Below, one piece after another: positions 30,652 through 41,582 of a DNA stretch of 64,000 nucleotides (position 1 is its first letter; the number at the start of each line of letters is the position of its first letter). The DNA is from Choricystis sp. odSpoLacu1 (taxonomy: Eukaryota; Chlorophyta; Trebouxiophyceae). The notes beneath the pieces are model-generated. The model saw only the letters and a list, made by a program, of their open reading frames with translations, did not search any database and was not told the origin of the DNA. Location of the stretch: the NCBI GenBank assembly GCA_958009055.1, contig OY253649.1, forward strand, positions 744,001-808,000, given 5' to 3'. Position numbers and translations under genes: made by a program.

Positions 30652-32418
30652 ATGCACACCCTGCGCACTGTCCGGCCGGCGGCCGTTGCCAAACACCCGC
30701 CAACCGCCGCCCCAACGCCCGCATGCGCCCGCGTTGCCCCGCGCCGCCGCATCGCGGTGGCCGCACAGCCCAACGACGCGGTCACCGACGCCGCCAAAAA
30801 AGCTATCGTCGACAAAATTGGACAAGATGTGGCCGAAGCCGCCGCCGTGTCCATGGGGGCGCCCCCGGAGCCGCGCCTCCCTGGCGCGCGCCCGTTTTCG
30901 ACCGCGCTGGCCGTCGGCCTCGCCTCAGCCGCCTTCGACTCGTACTACCAAGCCCTGGGCACTGACGAGACTGCTGCCTGGACGGAGGCGAGCGGGACGA
31001 GGGTGCAGTACATCAACTCGGGAGCGCTGGCCGCTGCGGCTCGCGGCTTGTTGACCGTGACCCTCGCGTCTGCTGATGGCCTGACCGCCGCTGACGCCTG
31101 GGGCACGAGCGACCCCTACGCCGTCGTAAGCGTGGGCTCCTGTGGTCACAAGTCGGCCACAGTGGCGCGGTCGTTGACGCCGGAATGGAATGAAAATTTT
31201 GATTTGTATGTCGCGCCGGAGGGCGTGCCGGGGGCCGACACGCTGCGCGTCGAGCTGTGGGACGCCGACCTCCTCTCCAAGGACGACCCTCTGGGCACTG
31301 GCGAACTGTCATTAACCGACATCATCGCCCGTTGCGCCCAGGGGGAGAGCGTGACGCTGCCGTTGGCGGGGGAGAAAGGGGACGCGGGCACCGTGTCCCT
31401 CACCCTCTCCTACAAACCACTGGCTGGCGCCGACTTGGACGCCCGGTCCGCCGGCGAGCTGGGCGCCACTGACACCGCCCTCGAGCTGGCCCGCATGACG
31501 GAGGCGTGGCGCAAGCTGGCGGTGAATGTGGGGGACATTGCCGCGCGCGGTCTATTCGAGCCGGCCACATTTGTCGAGTCCCCTCCCAAGGGTGGCACCG
31601 ACACCCAGGCCTGGGTCGGCTACTCCACCGAGCTGCGGTCCATCGTGGTCGCCTTCCGCGGCACTGAATCGCTGATCGACGTCCTGGTGGACGCCAACAT
31701 CATCCCCCACGGCTACGACCCTTCGTATCCTTTTCCTCCTTCATCCCGTGTCTCCTCTCCCGACCCCCGCCCGCCCGTGCCTGAAGGCCACTGGGTTCAC
31801 TCCGGCTTCTTCAACGCTTATGCCTCCGTCCGCTCCGCAGTGTGGCGTGTGGTGGATGAATGCATGGCCGCGGCCGGGGGCGGCGCGTTCCACGTGTATG
31901 TGTGCGGCCACTCGCTGGGCGGCGCGCTGGCCACGCTGGCCGCCTATGACGCCGCCTTCACCACCTTCCAATCTGGCACCGTCTCTGGCCTCACCATGTA
32001 CAACTTTGGCTCCCCCCGCGTCGGCAACGGCGTATTTGCTGACGCGTACGATGCTGCTGTGCCCGACACCTGGCGCATCGTCAACGCCGACGACGTCGTC
32101 GCGCGCGTCCCGCGCGCCGTGGGCTACCGCCACGTCGGCCACACGGTTGGCATTTCCATCGATGGCACCTTTAAAAATGATGAGGAAGCTGTGGATGTGC
32201 TGGAGGGCGAGTCGGTGGACGGCGTCGCGCGGTCGCTGGCCAGCGCGGCGGTGGCCGCCGTGTCTGGCGATGGCGACACCTCAGCGTTGACCGCCACTGT
32301 CACGCGGGAGATCGATTTCGCCAAAGCCCTGGCCTCGGGCGACGCCCTGGCCCAGCACCGGGAGGCGCTGTACTTTGAGACGCTCACGAAGGTGGTGCGC
32401 GCGATCACGGGCGCATGA
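30652..32418 (+). CDS. Class 3 lipase with C2 domain, plastid-targeted
   Basis: A single exon encodes 588 residues. The first ~40 residues are Ala/Pro/Arg-rich with almost no acids (MHTLRTVRPAAVAKHPPTAA), like a plastid transit peptide. A C2 domain occupies about 132-245 (LLTVTLASADGLTAADAWGT, SDPYAVVSVG, SLTPEWNENFDLYV, LRVELWDADLLSKDDPLGTG) and keeps the calcium-binding Asp pattern. The alpha/beta-hydrolase follows with SIVVAFRGTES and the nucleophile elbow VCGHSLGGALAT (Ser at 421). The likely catalytic Asp lies in IVNADDVVARVP and the His in YRHVGHTV. Such lipases release fatty acids from galactolipids or triacylglycerol, and the C2 domain would dock them to membranes. A TGTAA signal lies about 115 bases after the stop. 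Localisation is inferred. Confidence 0.9.
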   Translation: MHTLRTVRPAAVAKHPPTAAPTPACARVAPRRRIAVAAQPNDAVTDAAKKAIVDKIGQDVAEAAAVSMGAPPEPRLPGARPFSTALAVGLASAAFDSYYQALGTDETAAWTEASGTRVQYINSGALAAAARGLLTVTLASADGLTAADAWGTSDPYAVVSVGSCGHKSATVARSLTPEWNENFDLYVAPEGVPGADTLRVELWDADLLSKDDPLGTGELSLTDIIARCAQGESVTLPLAGEKGDAGTVSLTLSYKPLAGADLDARSAGELGATDTALELARMTEAWRKLAVNVGDIAARGLFEPATFVESPPKGGTDTQAWVGYSTELRSIVVAFRGTESLIDVLVDANIIPHGYDPSYPFPPSSRVSSPDPRPPVPEGHWVHSGFFNAYASVRSAVWRVVDECMAAAGGGAFHVYVCGHSLGGALATLAAYDAAFTTFQSGTVSGLTMYNFGSPRVGNGVFADAYDAAVPDTWRIVNADDVVARVPRAVGYRHVGHTVGISIDGTFKNDEEAVDVLEGESVDGVARSLASAAVAAVSGDGDTSALTATVTREIDFAKALASGDALAQHREALYFETLTKVVRAITGA

Positions 32419-32679
32419 TTGTGTTGTTTTTTTGAAGAAGAAAAAACATGAATGTATGTGCAGATCGGCGTCATTGTGTGGGTGTGTGCTTGCGTGCACA
32501 TAGAGAGAGAGAGAGGGCGGGAGGCTCCATATGCGTGTAACAGAGAGTTTCTAAGCTCTCGGCTTAAAAGACAGAAGGGAAGGGTCGATGGTTTCATGTT
32601 GTTGTCTCACGACGCAAAGAAAAAAACTGGACAGAGACTTTGTTTGAACCTCCCCTCTCTCTCACCACACACACTCACA

Positions 32680-33300
32680 TCACCTGCGCACACGCGGCCG
32701 AGCCACCGCCCCCAACCTGGCCGGCGCTCGCACCACCAGCGCGCTGGGCGGCGGCGCTGCCGGCTTCCTCGGTTCGGGCGGCCCAAACGAGGGCAGCACG
32801 CCACTGGCTCCACTCGGCACCGCGTCGCACGCGTCCGACACGTCGGTCGTGCCTCCCGCAGACGGCGGCCATGTCAGGGGGCGAGGCTGGGAGGGGGCGC
32901 GTGATCCACCGGTCGACGGGGGCGGCACGCCGCGCACACGCTTGGTCCGCGTGGTGGAAGGCGGCACCGGCTCCCGTTTCACACCGCGCCCGCGATTCGC
33001 AGACTGCATCCCCTCCTCCTCACTCCAGCCGCGGGGCGAGGCCAGAGGCGACATGGCGGCCCGGCGGGCGGCCCGCGCGGCGCGCGTTCCGATTGCCGCG
33101 TCCACGGCGGCCGATTCGAACAGCTTGCTCAAGTCGCGCGGCACCAGGGGGCTCAGCGGGGAGGTTGTAGAAGCGTCGGCGGCGCTGCCGAAGCGGCGGG
33201 CGCCGGGCGGGGACAGGGGCAGGCTCTCGTCGCACGCGAGCGCATCACCGACTCGGGCTCGCGCGGCGCGCAGGGCCGCGTGCGGCGGGCGGGGCGGCAT
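32680..33300 (-). CDS. Hypothetical disordered protein
   Basis: This is a 206-residue open frame divergent from EXO1. It is rich in Pro, Ala, Ser and Arg. The only region with helix-like character is VPRDLSKLFESAAVDAAIGT, about residues 53-80, and a basic cluster near GVKREPVPPS may be a nuclear localisation signal. No family is recognised. Open frames are common by chance in such GC-rich DNA. I keep this one because of its length, its position in an otherwise empty 1.1-kb gap, and a start facing a shared promoter with EXO1. Confidence 0.45.
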   Translation of the reverse strand: MPPRPPHAALRAARARVGDALACDESLPLSPPGARRFGSAADASTTSPLSPLVPRDLSKLFESAAVDAAIGTRAARAARRAAMSPLASPRGWSEEEGMQSANRGRGVKREPVPPSTTRTKRVRGVPPPSTGGSRAPSQPRPLTWPPSAGGTTDVSDACDAVPSGASGVLPSFGPPEPRKPAAPPPSALVVRAPARLGAVARPRVRR

Positions 33301-33577
33301 GTGCCGCGCCCGTGAGGGTGCGTGGCTTGCGTGAGGTGTACGTGTGAGTCTGGGCGCCGTCCGCTGGGCTCAGCGCGTGGGACGAGCGAGCGGGAGAGTG
33401 AGCGCGCGAGAGAGTGTTGTCGGCTGTCGATTCAAAGCGTTTTTTTGCTGTTTTCACTCCCTCTCTCTCCTTCCTCGTCCCGTTTACGAGAGGCAGGGGG
33501 CGCGCGTTCTCCCTTCTCAGTCGCCACCTCAAACGCACACGCACACACACGCAGCACCACCCCCCTCACACACCCAA

Positions 33578-35027
33578 ATGGGTGTCTCCGGCCTGCTTCC
33601 CGCGCTGCGCGACGTCACGCAGCCCGTGCACGTGCGCGAGTACAGCGGCCGCGCCGTGGCGGTTGACGCCTACTGCTGGCTGCACCGCGGTTCGTACAGC
33701 TGCGCCAAGGAGATGTGCGAGGGGGAGCCGACCGACGGGTAAGTGTTTTGGCTGTTCGGCGTTGGAATGGGGGGCGTCGTGCTGCCGCGCCGGGGGCATC
33801 GCCCCCTCCACTTCCCGCACAGGGCTGCACATGTACACACACTGCTCGTAGAGTGCCAAAACACACGCTCACAACCCAAATTTGGCCCCCAATTCACCAG
33901 CTACATCTCCTTCTTCATGGACCGCGTCCGCGTCCTGCAGGCCGCGGACGTCCACCCCGTCCTCGTGTTCGACGGGGGGCGCCTGCCCGCCAAAGCGGGC
34001 GAAGAAGGGACGCGCCAGAGGTGAGAAGGTGGTGGACAGGTGGACGCACACACGCGCGCGCACCGCCACCATCACGCCGCATATAGACTCGCCCTCCTTC
34101 TCCTCTACCTCCACACAGAAACAAGGCCGCCAACCTGGCCCGCGCCCGCGCCCACGCCGCCGCCGGCAACCACGGCGCCGCCCTGGACTACTACCGGCGG
34201 TCGGTGGACATCACGCCCGGCCACGCGCGCCGCGTGGCGCTGGCCGCGGCGGCCGTGGGTGCCACGTGCGTCGTGGCGCCGTACGAGGCGGACGCCCAGA
34301 TGGCCTACCTCGCCCGCACGGGCGCTGTGGCCGCCGTCGTCACAGAAGACTCGGACCTGCTGCCCTACGGAGCACCGACCGTGCTCTTTAAACTGGACCG
34401 CGACGGCACCGCGCAGCGCGTGCGCCTCGCCGACGTCCCGTCCGCCCGCAACCCCCGCCTGTCCGGCTTTGACTCATCCATGTTCATCGAACTGTGTGCG
34501 TTGTCTGGGTGCGACTTTGTGGAGTCGCTGCCTTCCGTTGGCGTCAAGACGGCCGCCAGACTGATGGCGAAGCACCGCTCCGCGGACCGCGTCGTGCGCT
34601 CGCTGCGGCTGGCGGGGAAGACTGTGCCGGGCGACTATGAAGCCCGGGTCGCGCGCGCGGTGGCCACCTACCGCCACCAGCGCGTGTGGTGTGAGAAGGA
34701 GGGGCGGGTGGTGCACCTGACGCCGCTGCCAGAGGCAGGGTTGCCCCCCTGCCTGGCCACGCTGGCCACCGCCACGCCCGATGATGATGGCACCCACTTT
34801 CTGGGACCGCCGTTGGAGGCTGGCGTTGCGCAGGGTGTGGCGGAGGGGCGGCTGGACCCCATGACGCGGCGCCCGTACACGGCGCTGCCGCCACTGCCGC
34901 CACCACGCACGGCGGGTGGAGGGGGCCGCGCCATGCCCCCTCCCCCCGCCCTGCCTCCCGCCCGCACGCTGGCCAACACGCTGGCTAGCATGTGGCGGCG
35001 GGCGGGGGCCAGTGTGCGCCCTGCGGG

Positions 35028-35065
<38 letters not shown>

Positions 35066-35778
35066 GGGCGTCGCAGGCAGCCTGCTTCCCTCGGCGCACC
35101 GCCCGCTCCGACGATGGCTTGCCGCCGTCGGCATCCTATATCACGGGATTCAAACGCCCCGCCCCGTGTGCGCGCGCAGCCGTGCACGCCGACGGCGCCG
35201 CGTCGCAGCCGCCGACGACGCTGGGCGCTGTGTCGCAGGGGCCGCCGTCTCAATCGACGCTGCCGTCATCCGCGCCTGCCATGCTGGAGGGTGGAGCCAT
35301 TTTGGATGAAGACAACGTGGACGACGACGTCGCCCAGCTGGAGCAAGAGATGGCGGCCGAGCGCGCTGCGGCGCACGTGACGCCTGCGCGCGCGGCGGCT
35401 GTTGCCGCCCTCTCGCCCTCGTGGCCGGGTGGCGCCACGCCCACCGGGTGGCGCGACTTTTATGGCGACACACCGCCCGCGTCGGCGGCCAAGAAGGAGG
35501 CGCCCGCCGCCCAACGGCGGTCGGCACACTTTGCTCAGTCGCCAGAGGAGGCGGCGGCGCCACCACCCCCGCCGCCGCCGCCACCCCACACCAAGCGGGC
35601 GGTGGTGGCGGGCCTGTTTGGTGGGCTGGACCACGTTTCTGGCGTCGCCGCCGCCGCGAGAAAAGCGGTGAGCGGTGGCGACAGCGGCGACGAAAACGCT
35701 GAGGCGCGCGGCGGCGGCGGTGGCAAGCGCGCCAAAGGCAACGCGTTTGCCCGGTTTGCGTTCAACAACGCGCGGTGA
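33578..35778 (+). CDS. EXO1: Exonuclease 1 (XPG/FEN-family 5' nuclease)
   Basis: Exons 33578-33738, 33901-34020 and 34119-35778 give 646 residues (GTAAGT and GTGAGA donors). The XPG-N part starts MGVSGLLPALRDVTQPVHVR, with AVDAYCWLHRG and HPVLVFDGGRLP. The XPG-I part has VAPYEADAQMAYLARTG and VVTEDSDLLPYG, with the metal-binding Glu/Asp residues, and the helix-hairpin-helix has SGCDFVESLPSVGVKTA. The EXO1-specific YSGRAVAVD and GEPTDG-YISF features separate it from FEN1. EXO1 resects DNA ends and excises mismatched strands in the nucleus. The C-terminal ~300 residues are low complexity, include a Pro12 run from a (CCG)12 tract, and may hold MLH1/MSH2-binding peptides I cannot pinpoint. Confidence 0.93.
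35029..35064 (+). repeat. (CCG)12 trinucleotide repeat coding for Pro12 in EXO1
   Basis: Twelve perfect CCG codons lie in the disordered EXO1 tail. Length variation here would not shift the frame. Confidence 0.9.
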
Positions 35779-35905
35779 GTGGAAACAAAGCTGTGTGCGT
35801 GTGTTTTTATTAGAGTGCCTCTGATTGTCTGTGAGCAGCGCGCTGTGGGGTGTTAACCGAAATGACAGAAAAACTGAAAAACACATCAACTCTCTCTCTC
35901 CTTGG

Positions 35906-36708
35906 TCACTCGTCCGGAAACAACGCCGACTTCTTCTTGTTGACCACCACAAAGAAGTGCTTCTTCTCAAACCCAGCGTCCTTGTAGGTGACCAGCACGA
36001 GGTCGGCCGCGCGGGCCGCGACGTCGCCCTGCACCTCGATCTGTTCCCCCCCTTCCGGCGTCTTGGTGACGGACGCGCCCGACGCAAACTTTTTGCCCAT
36101 CAGTTTGGCGGCTTCCGCCAGCTTGACGCCAAAGAGGTCGAGGCCTAGGGGAGGGAGGGTGGGTGGATTGAGGTTGGCCGTTTGTGCCTTGTCTTCTTGT
36201 GCCGGCTTTCCCCCTCCTCTCTTCCTCACACTCACCCGACACTGTCGTCACGCTCTTCTTCTTGCCCCGCGTCGCCACCTCCATGACGACGGCCGGCTCC
36301 TTGCCCTTCTTCTTGGACTTTTTCTCGGGCTTGGCCGGCGCTGCCGACGCCGCCGCGTCATCGCTCACGGCCAGCTTGGCCACGCCCTCCGCCGCCGCGT
36401 CGGCCGAGGCGGCTGCAGGCGCGTCACCAGACGGCTCGGGAGCGGTGGCATCGCCGCCGTCTTGTTGGGCTTTCCAGCTGTGTGGGGAGGGGAGGCGGGG
36501 GGTGAGTTTGGTGTGTCGCAAAAAACATCCTCCTCCAGCCACACGCACACACACACACACCACACACGCACCGCTTGTACTCGTCGCAGTTGGTGGGCAG
36601 GAACTCGTTGAACTCGGCGGGCACACCCGTCACCGAATCGTACGCGACGACGAGGGGGGGGGGTGCAACGCGGTCGGCCGGGGGGGTATCCACGTCGGTT
36701 GCGGCCAT
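35906..36708 (-). CDS. DENR: Density-regulated protein DENR (SUI1 domain)
   Basis: Exons 36572-36708, 36236-36477 and 35906-36144 give 205 residues. The N-terminal part includes VTGVPAEFNEFLPTNCDEYK, with the conserved Cys and Tyr-Lys context of DENR. A charged, Ala-rich linker follows. The C-terminal SUI1 fold starts VMEVATRGKKKSVTTVSGLD and runs through GKKFASGASVTKTPEGGEQI, IEVQGDVAARAADLV and ends FVVVNKKKSALFPDE. DENR with MCT1 recycles 40S subunits and helps reinitiation after short upstream frames. The first donor is GTGCGT inside a CA-repeat stretch; the next is GTGAGT. The gene is divergent from the GT61 gene. Confidence 0.92.
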
Positions 36709-36955
36709 GGTTGGAAGGAGAGATGCTGCGATCGTGGAGTGGGGGTGGCGATGGGGGGCAAGTGCGAGCGGGAGAGGGAGAACGGCGGAGAAAAACGGGA
36801 TTGGGTGTCTGCAGAGAAAAAAAAAAAAACGCGGCCGACGCGCCTTTCTCTCGCTCCCTCTCGGTCACCGCGCCCGAGAAACGGACGTTCCACACACGAC
36901 GCACACACGCACCAGCGCGCCCCATACAATCCACCAAAACCGAAATGACACCTCC

Positions 36956-38461
36956 ATGACCGCGGCACAGCGGCCCCCGCGCCACCAGCGCGCGCTCACA
37001 GCCGCGCTCGCTGTCGCGCTCGCAGCCGCGGCAGCCCAGCTGTGGGCGTCCGCCCCGCCTCGGACACACGCTTTGTCGCTGCCACGCGGTCCATTTCCAT
37101 GTGGCTGCGTGTGGCGGTCGAAGGGACGGGCGGTGGAGTTTGCGGTGCGGCGCGGATGGTCCGCCACACCGCCGCCCGCCTGCACCGCCGCCGCCACGAC
37201 GCAGCCGTGGGGTGGAGCAGGACGCGTCGGCGGAATCAACCTGCCTCCACCACCGCCCACCAGCATCGCGTGTGGGTGGGCGGCCTGCACCCTCACACAC
37301 GCGTGGCTCTCCGGCGGCGGCCCCACCCTGCACTCCCTCCACCCGTCCGGCTGGCGTCATGCCACGCACACCACCCAGCTCACCCGCAACACCAGGCTGG
37401 CCCCGTTAGCGTTGGGCGACGCGGCCGCGTTCGCGGGGGCGGCGGCGCCAAGGGTGGCGGGCGGGACGACTCTTGTTGTCGACTTCACATTTTTCAAAAA
37501 ACACGGCGCCATCGCGCACTGGGCCGAGGTGGGCGCCCAAATTGTGGCGTCGCTGGCGGAGTCTGAGGGTGAGGGTGGCGGAGGCGCCTCCTCTTCAATC
37601 GCGCGGGTTGTCCTTTTACACGCGCCGCGCGCCGCGCTGACGCCCTGGGTGCGCACCGCGCTTGCGGCCGCCCTGAACACGACGACCCACCTGCCCCCCA
37701 TCATTGTGCAGGTGGATGGTGGGTCGGCCGAGGGCCAGGTCGGTGCGCTGCTGGAAGGCGATGACAGCGCGGCCGCCTCTGGCTGGCTCCTGCTCGAACG
37801 CGCCATCGTGCCACGCGACGTTTTCACGGGGGGCAGGCGCACCTTTCACACGCCAGCCGCAGCGGCCACGTGGCGGGCCGCGTTTCACGAGGCGGCGGGG
37901 GTGGCGCTGCCGCCGCCCGGTCGGCACGGCAACCACATGCCCACCATCCTGCTGCTGCGCAAGTCGGCCGATAGGCGCATCCTTAATGAAGCCGCCCTGG
38001 TGGAGGCGTTGACGACGGTGGGCATCGTGACTCAAGCCGAGTGGACGAGCGAGACGGGGGTCGCCAGCCAGCTGGCGGAGATCGCAGCGGCCGACATCCT
38101 GGTCTCCACCCACACGTCCGCCTTGGCGGCCGTGCAATTGGTGCGGCCTGGCACCACCATCATTGAGCTCATCCCACGCAACTGGGCGTGGGGCGGGCTG
38201 GACACCAGTTTTAGGGATGCTGCCGCCGCGCGCGGCGGCGTTTTGCACGCGGCGTGGCGTGCGCGCGCGCGCGCCGAGACTGTGCCCGAGACCCCGCGCG
38301 ACGGCGCCCGCTTTGGCCACTGGACGCCGTCCCAGTGCGTCACGGAAGCCTGCGTGCACGCGGCCGCGGCGGCGGACGTGGTTGTGGATGTGGGCGCCGT
38401 TTGCGCGATGGTCATCAACGCAGCCCGCGGTGACCCGCTGCCGCCGTGGCCGGCGCCTTAG
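36956..38461 (+). CDS. GT61-family glycosyltransferase (type II membrane protein)
   Basis: A single exon encodes 501 residues. A short basic N-terminus and one hydrophobic segment (ALTAALAVALAAAAAQLWA, about 14-32) make it a Golgi type II protein. The C-terminal half carries the GT61/DUF563 signature: HMPTILLLRKSADRRILNEA (the R-R-I-x-N motif), AAADILVSTHTSALAAVQLV and RPGTTIIELIPRNWAWGG. GT61 enzymes transfer xylose, arabinose or GlcNAc to glycans or proteins; the donor here is unknown. The frame is set by ATG 36956; an ATG 11 bases upstream is out of frame. TGTAA lies about 30 bases past the stop. With the GH9-GT2 gene it adds to the wall-glycan content of the window. Confidence 0.85.
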   Translation: MTAAQRPPRHQRALTAALAVALAAAAAQLWASAPPRTHALSLPRGPFPCGCVWRSKGRAVEFAVRRGWSATPPPACTAAATTQPWGGAGRVGGINLPPPPPTSIACGWAACTLTHAWLSGGGPTLHSLHPSGWRHATHTTQLTRNTRLAPLALGDAAAFAGAAAPRVAGGTTLVVDFTFFKKHGAIAHWAEVGAQIVASLAESEGEGGGGASSSIARVVLLHAPRAALTPWVRTALAAALNTTTHLPPIIVQVDGGSAEGQVGALLEGDDSAAASGWLLLERAIVPRDVFTGGRRTFHTPAAAATWRAAFHEAAGVALPPPGRHGNHMPTILLLRKSADRRILNEAALVEALTTVGIVTQAEWTSETGVASQLAEIAAADILVSTHTSALAAVQLVRPGTTIIELIPRNWAWGGLDTSFRDAAAARGGVLHAAWRARARAETVPETPRDGARFGHWTPSQCVTEACVHAAAAADVVVDVGAVCAMVINAARGDPLPPWPAP

Positions 38462-38616
38462 AGAATGGTTGAAAAAAGACGTGGCACAAATGTAACAATG
38501 GACACGCGCACGCTTGAACAAACATAAAGAAGACACAACGACGCGCACACACACTTTGATCCCCCTCTCTCTCCCGCCGCCGCTCCTCTCACTCTCCCGA
38601 CCTCCCACACAGTCTC

Positions 38617-41391
38617 TCAGTCATACGCAATGTCGATTCCCTGCTTGGCCGCCGCCTCCGGATCCTCGCGCGGGTTGGCCTCCCGCCGCCGTCGCAGCAG
38701 GTCGTCGGGCGCGGGCACCGCTGGCGGCGGCCCCGCAGCGCGCGGGCGCCCGCGCCGCTCGGACTGCGCCGCGCCCTCGCCCTCGGACGCGCTGCCGCCC
38801 CCGTCCGAGGTGGCACCACCCTCGCTCGCCTCGCTGCCGCCAGCAGCTGGGCGGGTCCGCCTGCGGGAGCCTGAGGGGGCGTCGCCACCGCGGAGGTCGC
38901 CGCCGCGCAGGGCGCCGCGCTCGCCGCGCTCGCCACCCCGCTCGCCACCACCACCGCGCGCGCGCGTCTTCAGCACGGCCGCCCCCGCGCGCGGGTCAAA
39001 CTCGTGCGCGATGACGACGACTTCGGGGCGCTTGCCGTTGAAGGCGCGCGCCTCCCGGCGCAGGGCGTCGGAGACGACTCGTTCGACGGCAACCAACAAA
39101 GCATCAGGCGGAAGACGCGCGACGGCGGCCTCCGCCGACCGCACCAGCCGCTCCAACAGGCGCCCGGCATCCACCCACATGGCGCGCGTGGTGATGCGCA
39201 CCCGGGCGCGCAGGCGGGGGGGGGCGCCGGCGGGAGGCCGGCCGGCGGAGGGAGGGGGCGGCGCGCGGACAACGTCGACGGCGGCGACGACGACACCATC
39301 CGTCGCCAGCCGCGTCCTCTCGTCCAGCGCCATCTCGGCCGCCGTCCCGGTGCCCCGGTTGCCGTCGTTGTAGAACATGGTGAGTTGGGCTTCGCCCACC
39401 ACGCCGACGTCGTAGCCGGAGGCGCCGTCGGGGCCGGGTGGGCCTGCCGGGCGGGGCGCCGCGCCGCGCCCCGAGTGCGCGCCACCCACCAGCCCCGACG
39501 ACGCATGCGTCGACGCCGACCCCTTGGGCGCCACCCCCAGCATCTGGCCGTTGCGGATGACGGACACGTCGCGCACACCGTTGGCGCGAGCCAGGTTGGC
39601 GTGTTCGCACAGGAATGAGTACTCACCGTGCACGGGCAGAAAGTGGTGGGGTTTGACCAAACGCAACACTTCCTCCAGCTCGCCGCGGCACGCGTGCCCC
39701 GACGAGTGCAGCCCTTCATCCCTGGACGCGGCCAGCGTGACGCCGCGGGCGGCAATGGCATTCATCATTTCAGTGACGCGCGTCTCGTTGCCGGGAATGA
39801 CTTTGGCAGAGTAGAGGACGAGGTCGCCCGGCCCCAGCTTGAGCGTGGGCGACGCGCCGTGCGCAGCTAACGAGAGTGCCGCCCTCGGCTCTGCCTGCGA
39901 CCCAGTCGTCACCACCAGCAAGCGGGACGGGTCGATCCCATCCGCGTCGGCGGGCGATATTAAATCAGCCGGGTCAAAGGGGGCGAGGCCGACACGGTGG
40001 GCGGCGGCGAGGTAGGTGTTGAGCGACATGCCCATGAAACACATTTTCCTGCCCGCCGCGTCGGCGGCACGCTTCAGCGCGCCTAGGCGGTGCACATTCG
40101 ACGCAAACTGGGTCGCCACGATGCGCCCCTTGCCCGCGTGCCCCAGCACGCGCTCCGCGAGGCGTTTCTCGACGGAGGCTTCGGACACGGTGCGTCCCGG
40201 GGAGAGGACGTTGGTCGAGTCAGACATGTAGAGCGCGACGCCGTCGCGGCCGAGCGCGTCAAACGCCGACCGATCAAAAATTTGACCGTCCAGCGGGTTC
40301 TCATCAATCTTCCAGTCGCCGGAGTGGACAATGGTGCCGTGCTCACTCCTCAGCACAAAGCCCATGCAGTCTGGGATGGAGTGAGTCACACGTAAAGGTT
40401 CGCACTCAAACGGCCCCAACGCAAACCGTTCACGCACGCCCACCGTGATGAAGCGGCGGCCGTCGCCCCACAGGTTGTACTCCAGGGCGCGCCTGCGCAC
40501 GAGCTGCATGGGGAAGGCGCCCGCGTAGATGGGGGTGGCGGGGTCGAGGGCGGGCAGGACCCAGGGGAGGGCCCCGATGTGGTCTTCGTGGCCGTGGGTG
40601 ATGAAGACGGCCTCAATTTTGTCGCGCCACTGGGCCAGGAAGGAGGTGTCGGGCAGAATCTTTTGCATGCCGAGGTCGGTGAAGCTATGTGTGGAGGTTT
40701 GGGGTAGGGGTTGGCACTCGAGCCTTTCTGTTGTCTTTCTACCCACCCTCCTCCCTCTCTCCACACACTCACTCTGGAAACATCAGCCCCGCGTCCACCA
40801 GGATGTAGCGATCATACACACCAATCAGCATGCAGTTCATGCCGATTTCACCCAGACCGCCGATGGGCAGGATGCGTATGGGCGGCCCCTTGCCCGACGG
40901 CGGCCCGGGAAACGCGCGGTGGCGCGCGTGCGTCAGGGCGGAGCCAAGGTGCTCCGAACCGTCGGACCGCACCATTTGGCGTTCGGCTGAGTGGGTGGGG
41001 GTGGTGGTTGGTGGGTCAGAGGGTGAGGGTCCGTCAGAGGAAAGGAGTGAAGGCGAACGAGGGTGGCGGCCCGCGGGCTGGTGGGTTCTCGGCTCCTGGC
41101 GCCCGCAATCTGGTCACACTACCCCGCATAGGCGTGCATTTCACTCGTCCGGCACCAGCTTGACACAGGCACCGGCGGGAGGAGCGCGTGGCAGGGCGCC
41201 GCGACGAAAACAAATGCAGCCACCGCAAGCAAGCGGCTTGTTTGCACCCCCCCAAACAGGCACTCACTCTTCGCACGAGCCACCACGCTCAACGTGCCAG
41301 ACCCACCCCGGCGCCTGACGCCGTTGCCAGCCGACCGGGCGGCGGCCGGCAGGGCTGGCGACCGGGCCAGCGGGCGCGGCGAGGTGCGCAT
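38617..41391 (-). CDS. RNJ: Ribonuclease J, plastid-type
   Basis: Exons 41268-41391, 40773-40986 and 38617-40684 give 801 residues. The first exon alone encodes a transit peptide ([20 protein letters not shown]). The catalytic body begins [20 protein letters not shown] and DAGLMFPDFTDLGMQ. It has the metallo-beta-lactamase motif [13 protein letters not shown] (His142-His147), the second-motif segment [49 protein letters not shown] and [20 protein letters not shown] with HFLPVHGEY. RNase J is an exo/endonuclease that matures 5' ends and removes antisense RNA in chloroplasts. After about residue 640 the protein has a long Arg/Gly/Ser-rich tail, then the conserved-looking [20 protein letters not shown] end. 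The 5' exon was chosen because it keeps frame and supplies a targeting peptide. Confidence 0.93.
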
Positions 41392-41562
41392 GTGGGGTAG
41401 TCCGTGTGCGTCGGGACAGGGGGCTTGCACGCGCGCAGAGTGTGGGTGGGCGGTGTCGATGTGCGTGTGCTGATACAGCAAACAGGTGGTGAGCGAGGGA
41501 ACGGGAGCGAGAGGGGTGGGGCGGGGCTTGCCTCTCAGATTTCGGCGAAAGTCTTTGCTCTT

Positions 41563-41571
41563 CACTCTCGC
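41563..41571 (+). promoter_or_regulatory. CACTCTCGC candidate promoter element
   Basis: Exact copy of the recurring 9-mer, 11 bases before the ATG of the 876-residue gene and about 170 bases from the divergent RNase J start. Confidence 0.35.
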
Positions 41572-41582
41572 GCTCGCTTTCA

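Noticed and set aside
31720..31790. Possible short intron (GTATCC...AAG) inside the lipase
   Set aside because: It lacks an AG acceptor of the usual type and would shift the frame; the uninterrupted frame reads through cleanly.
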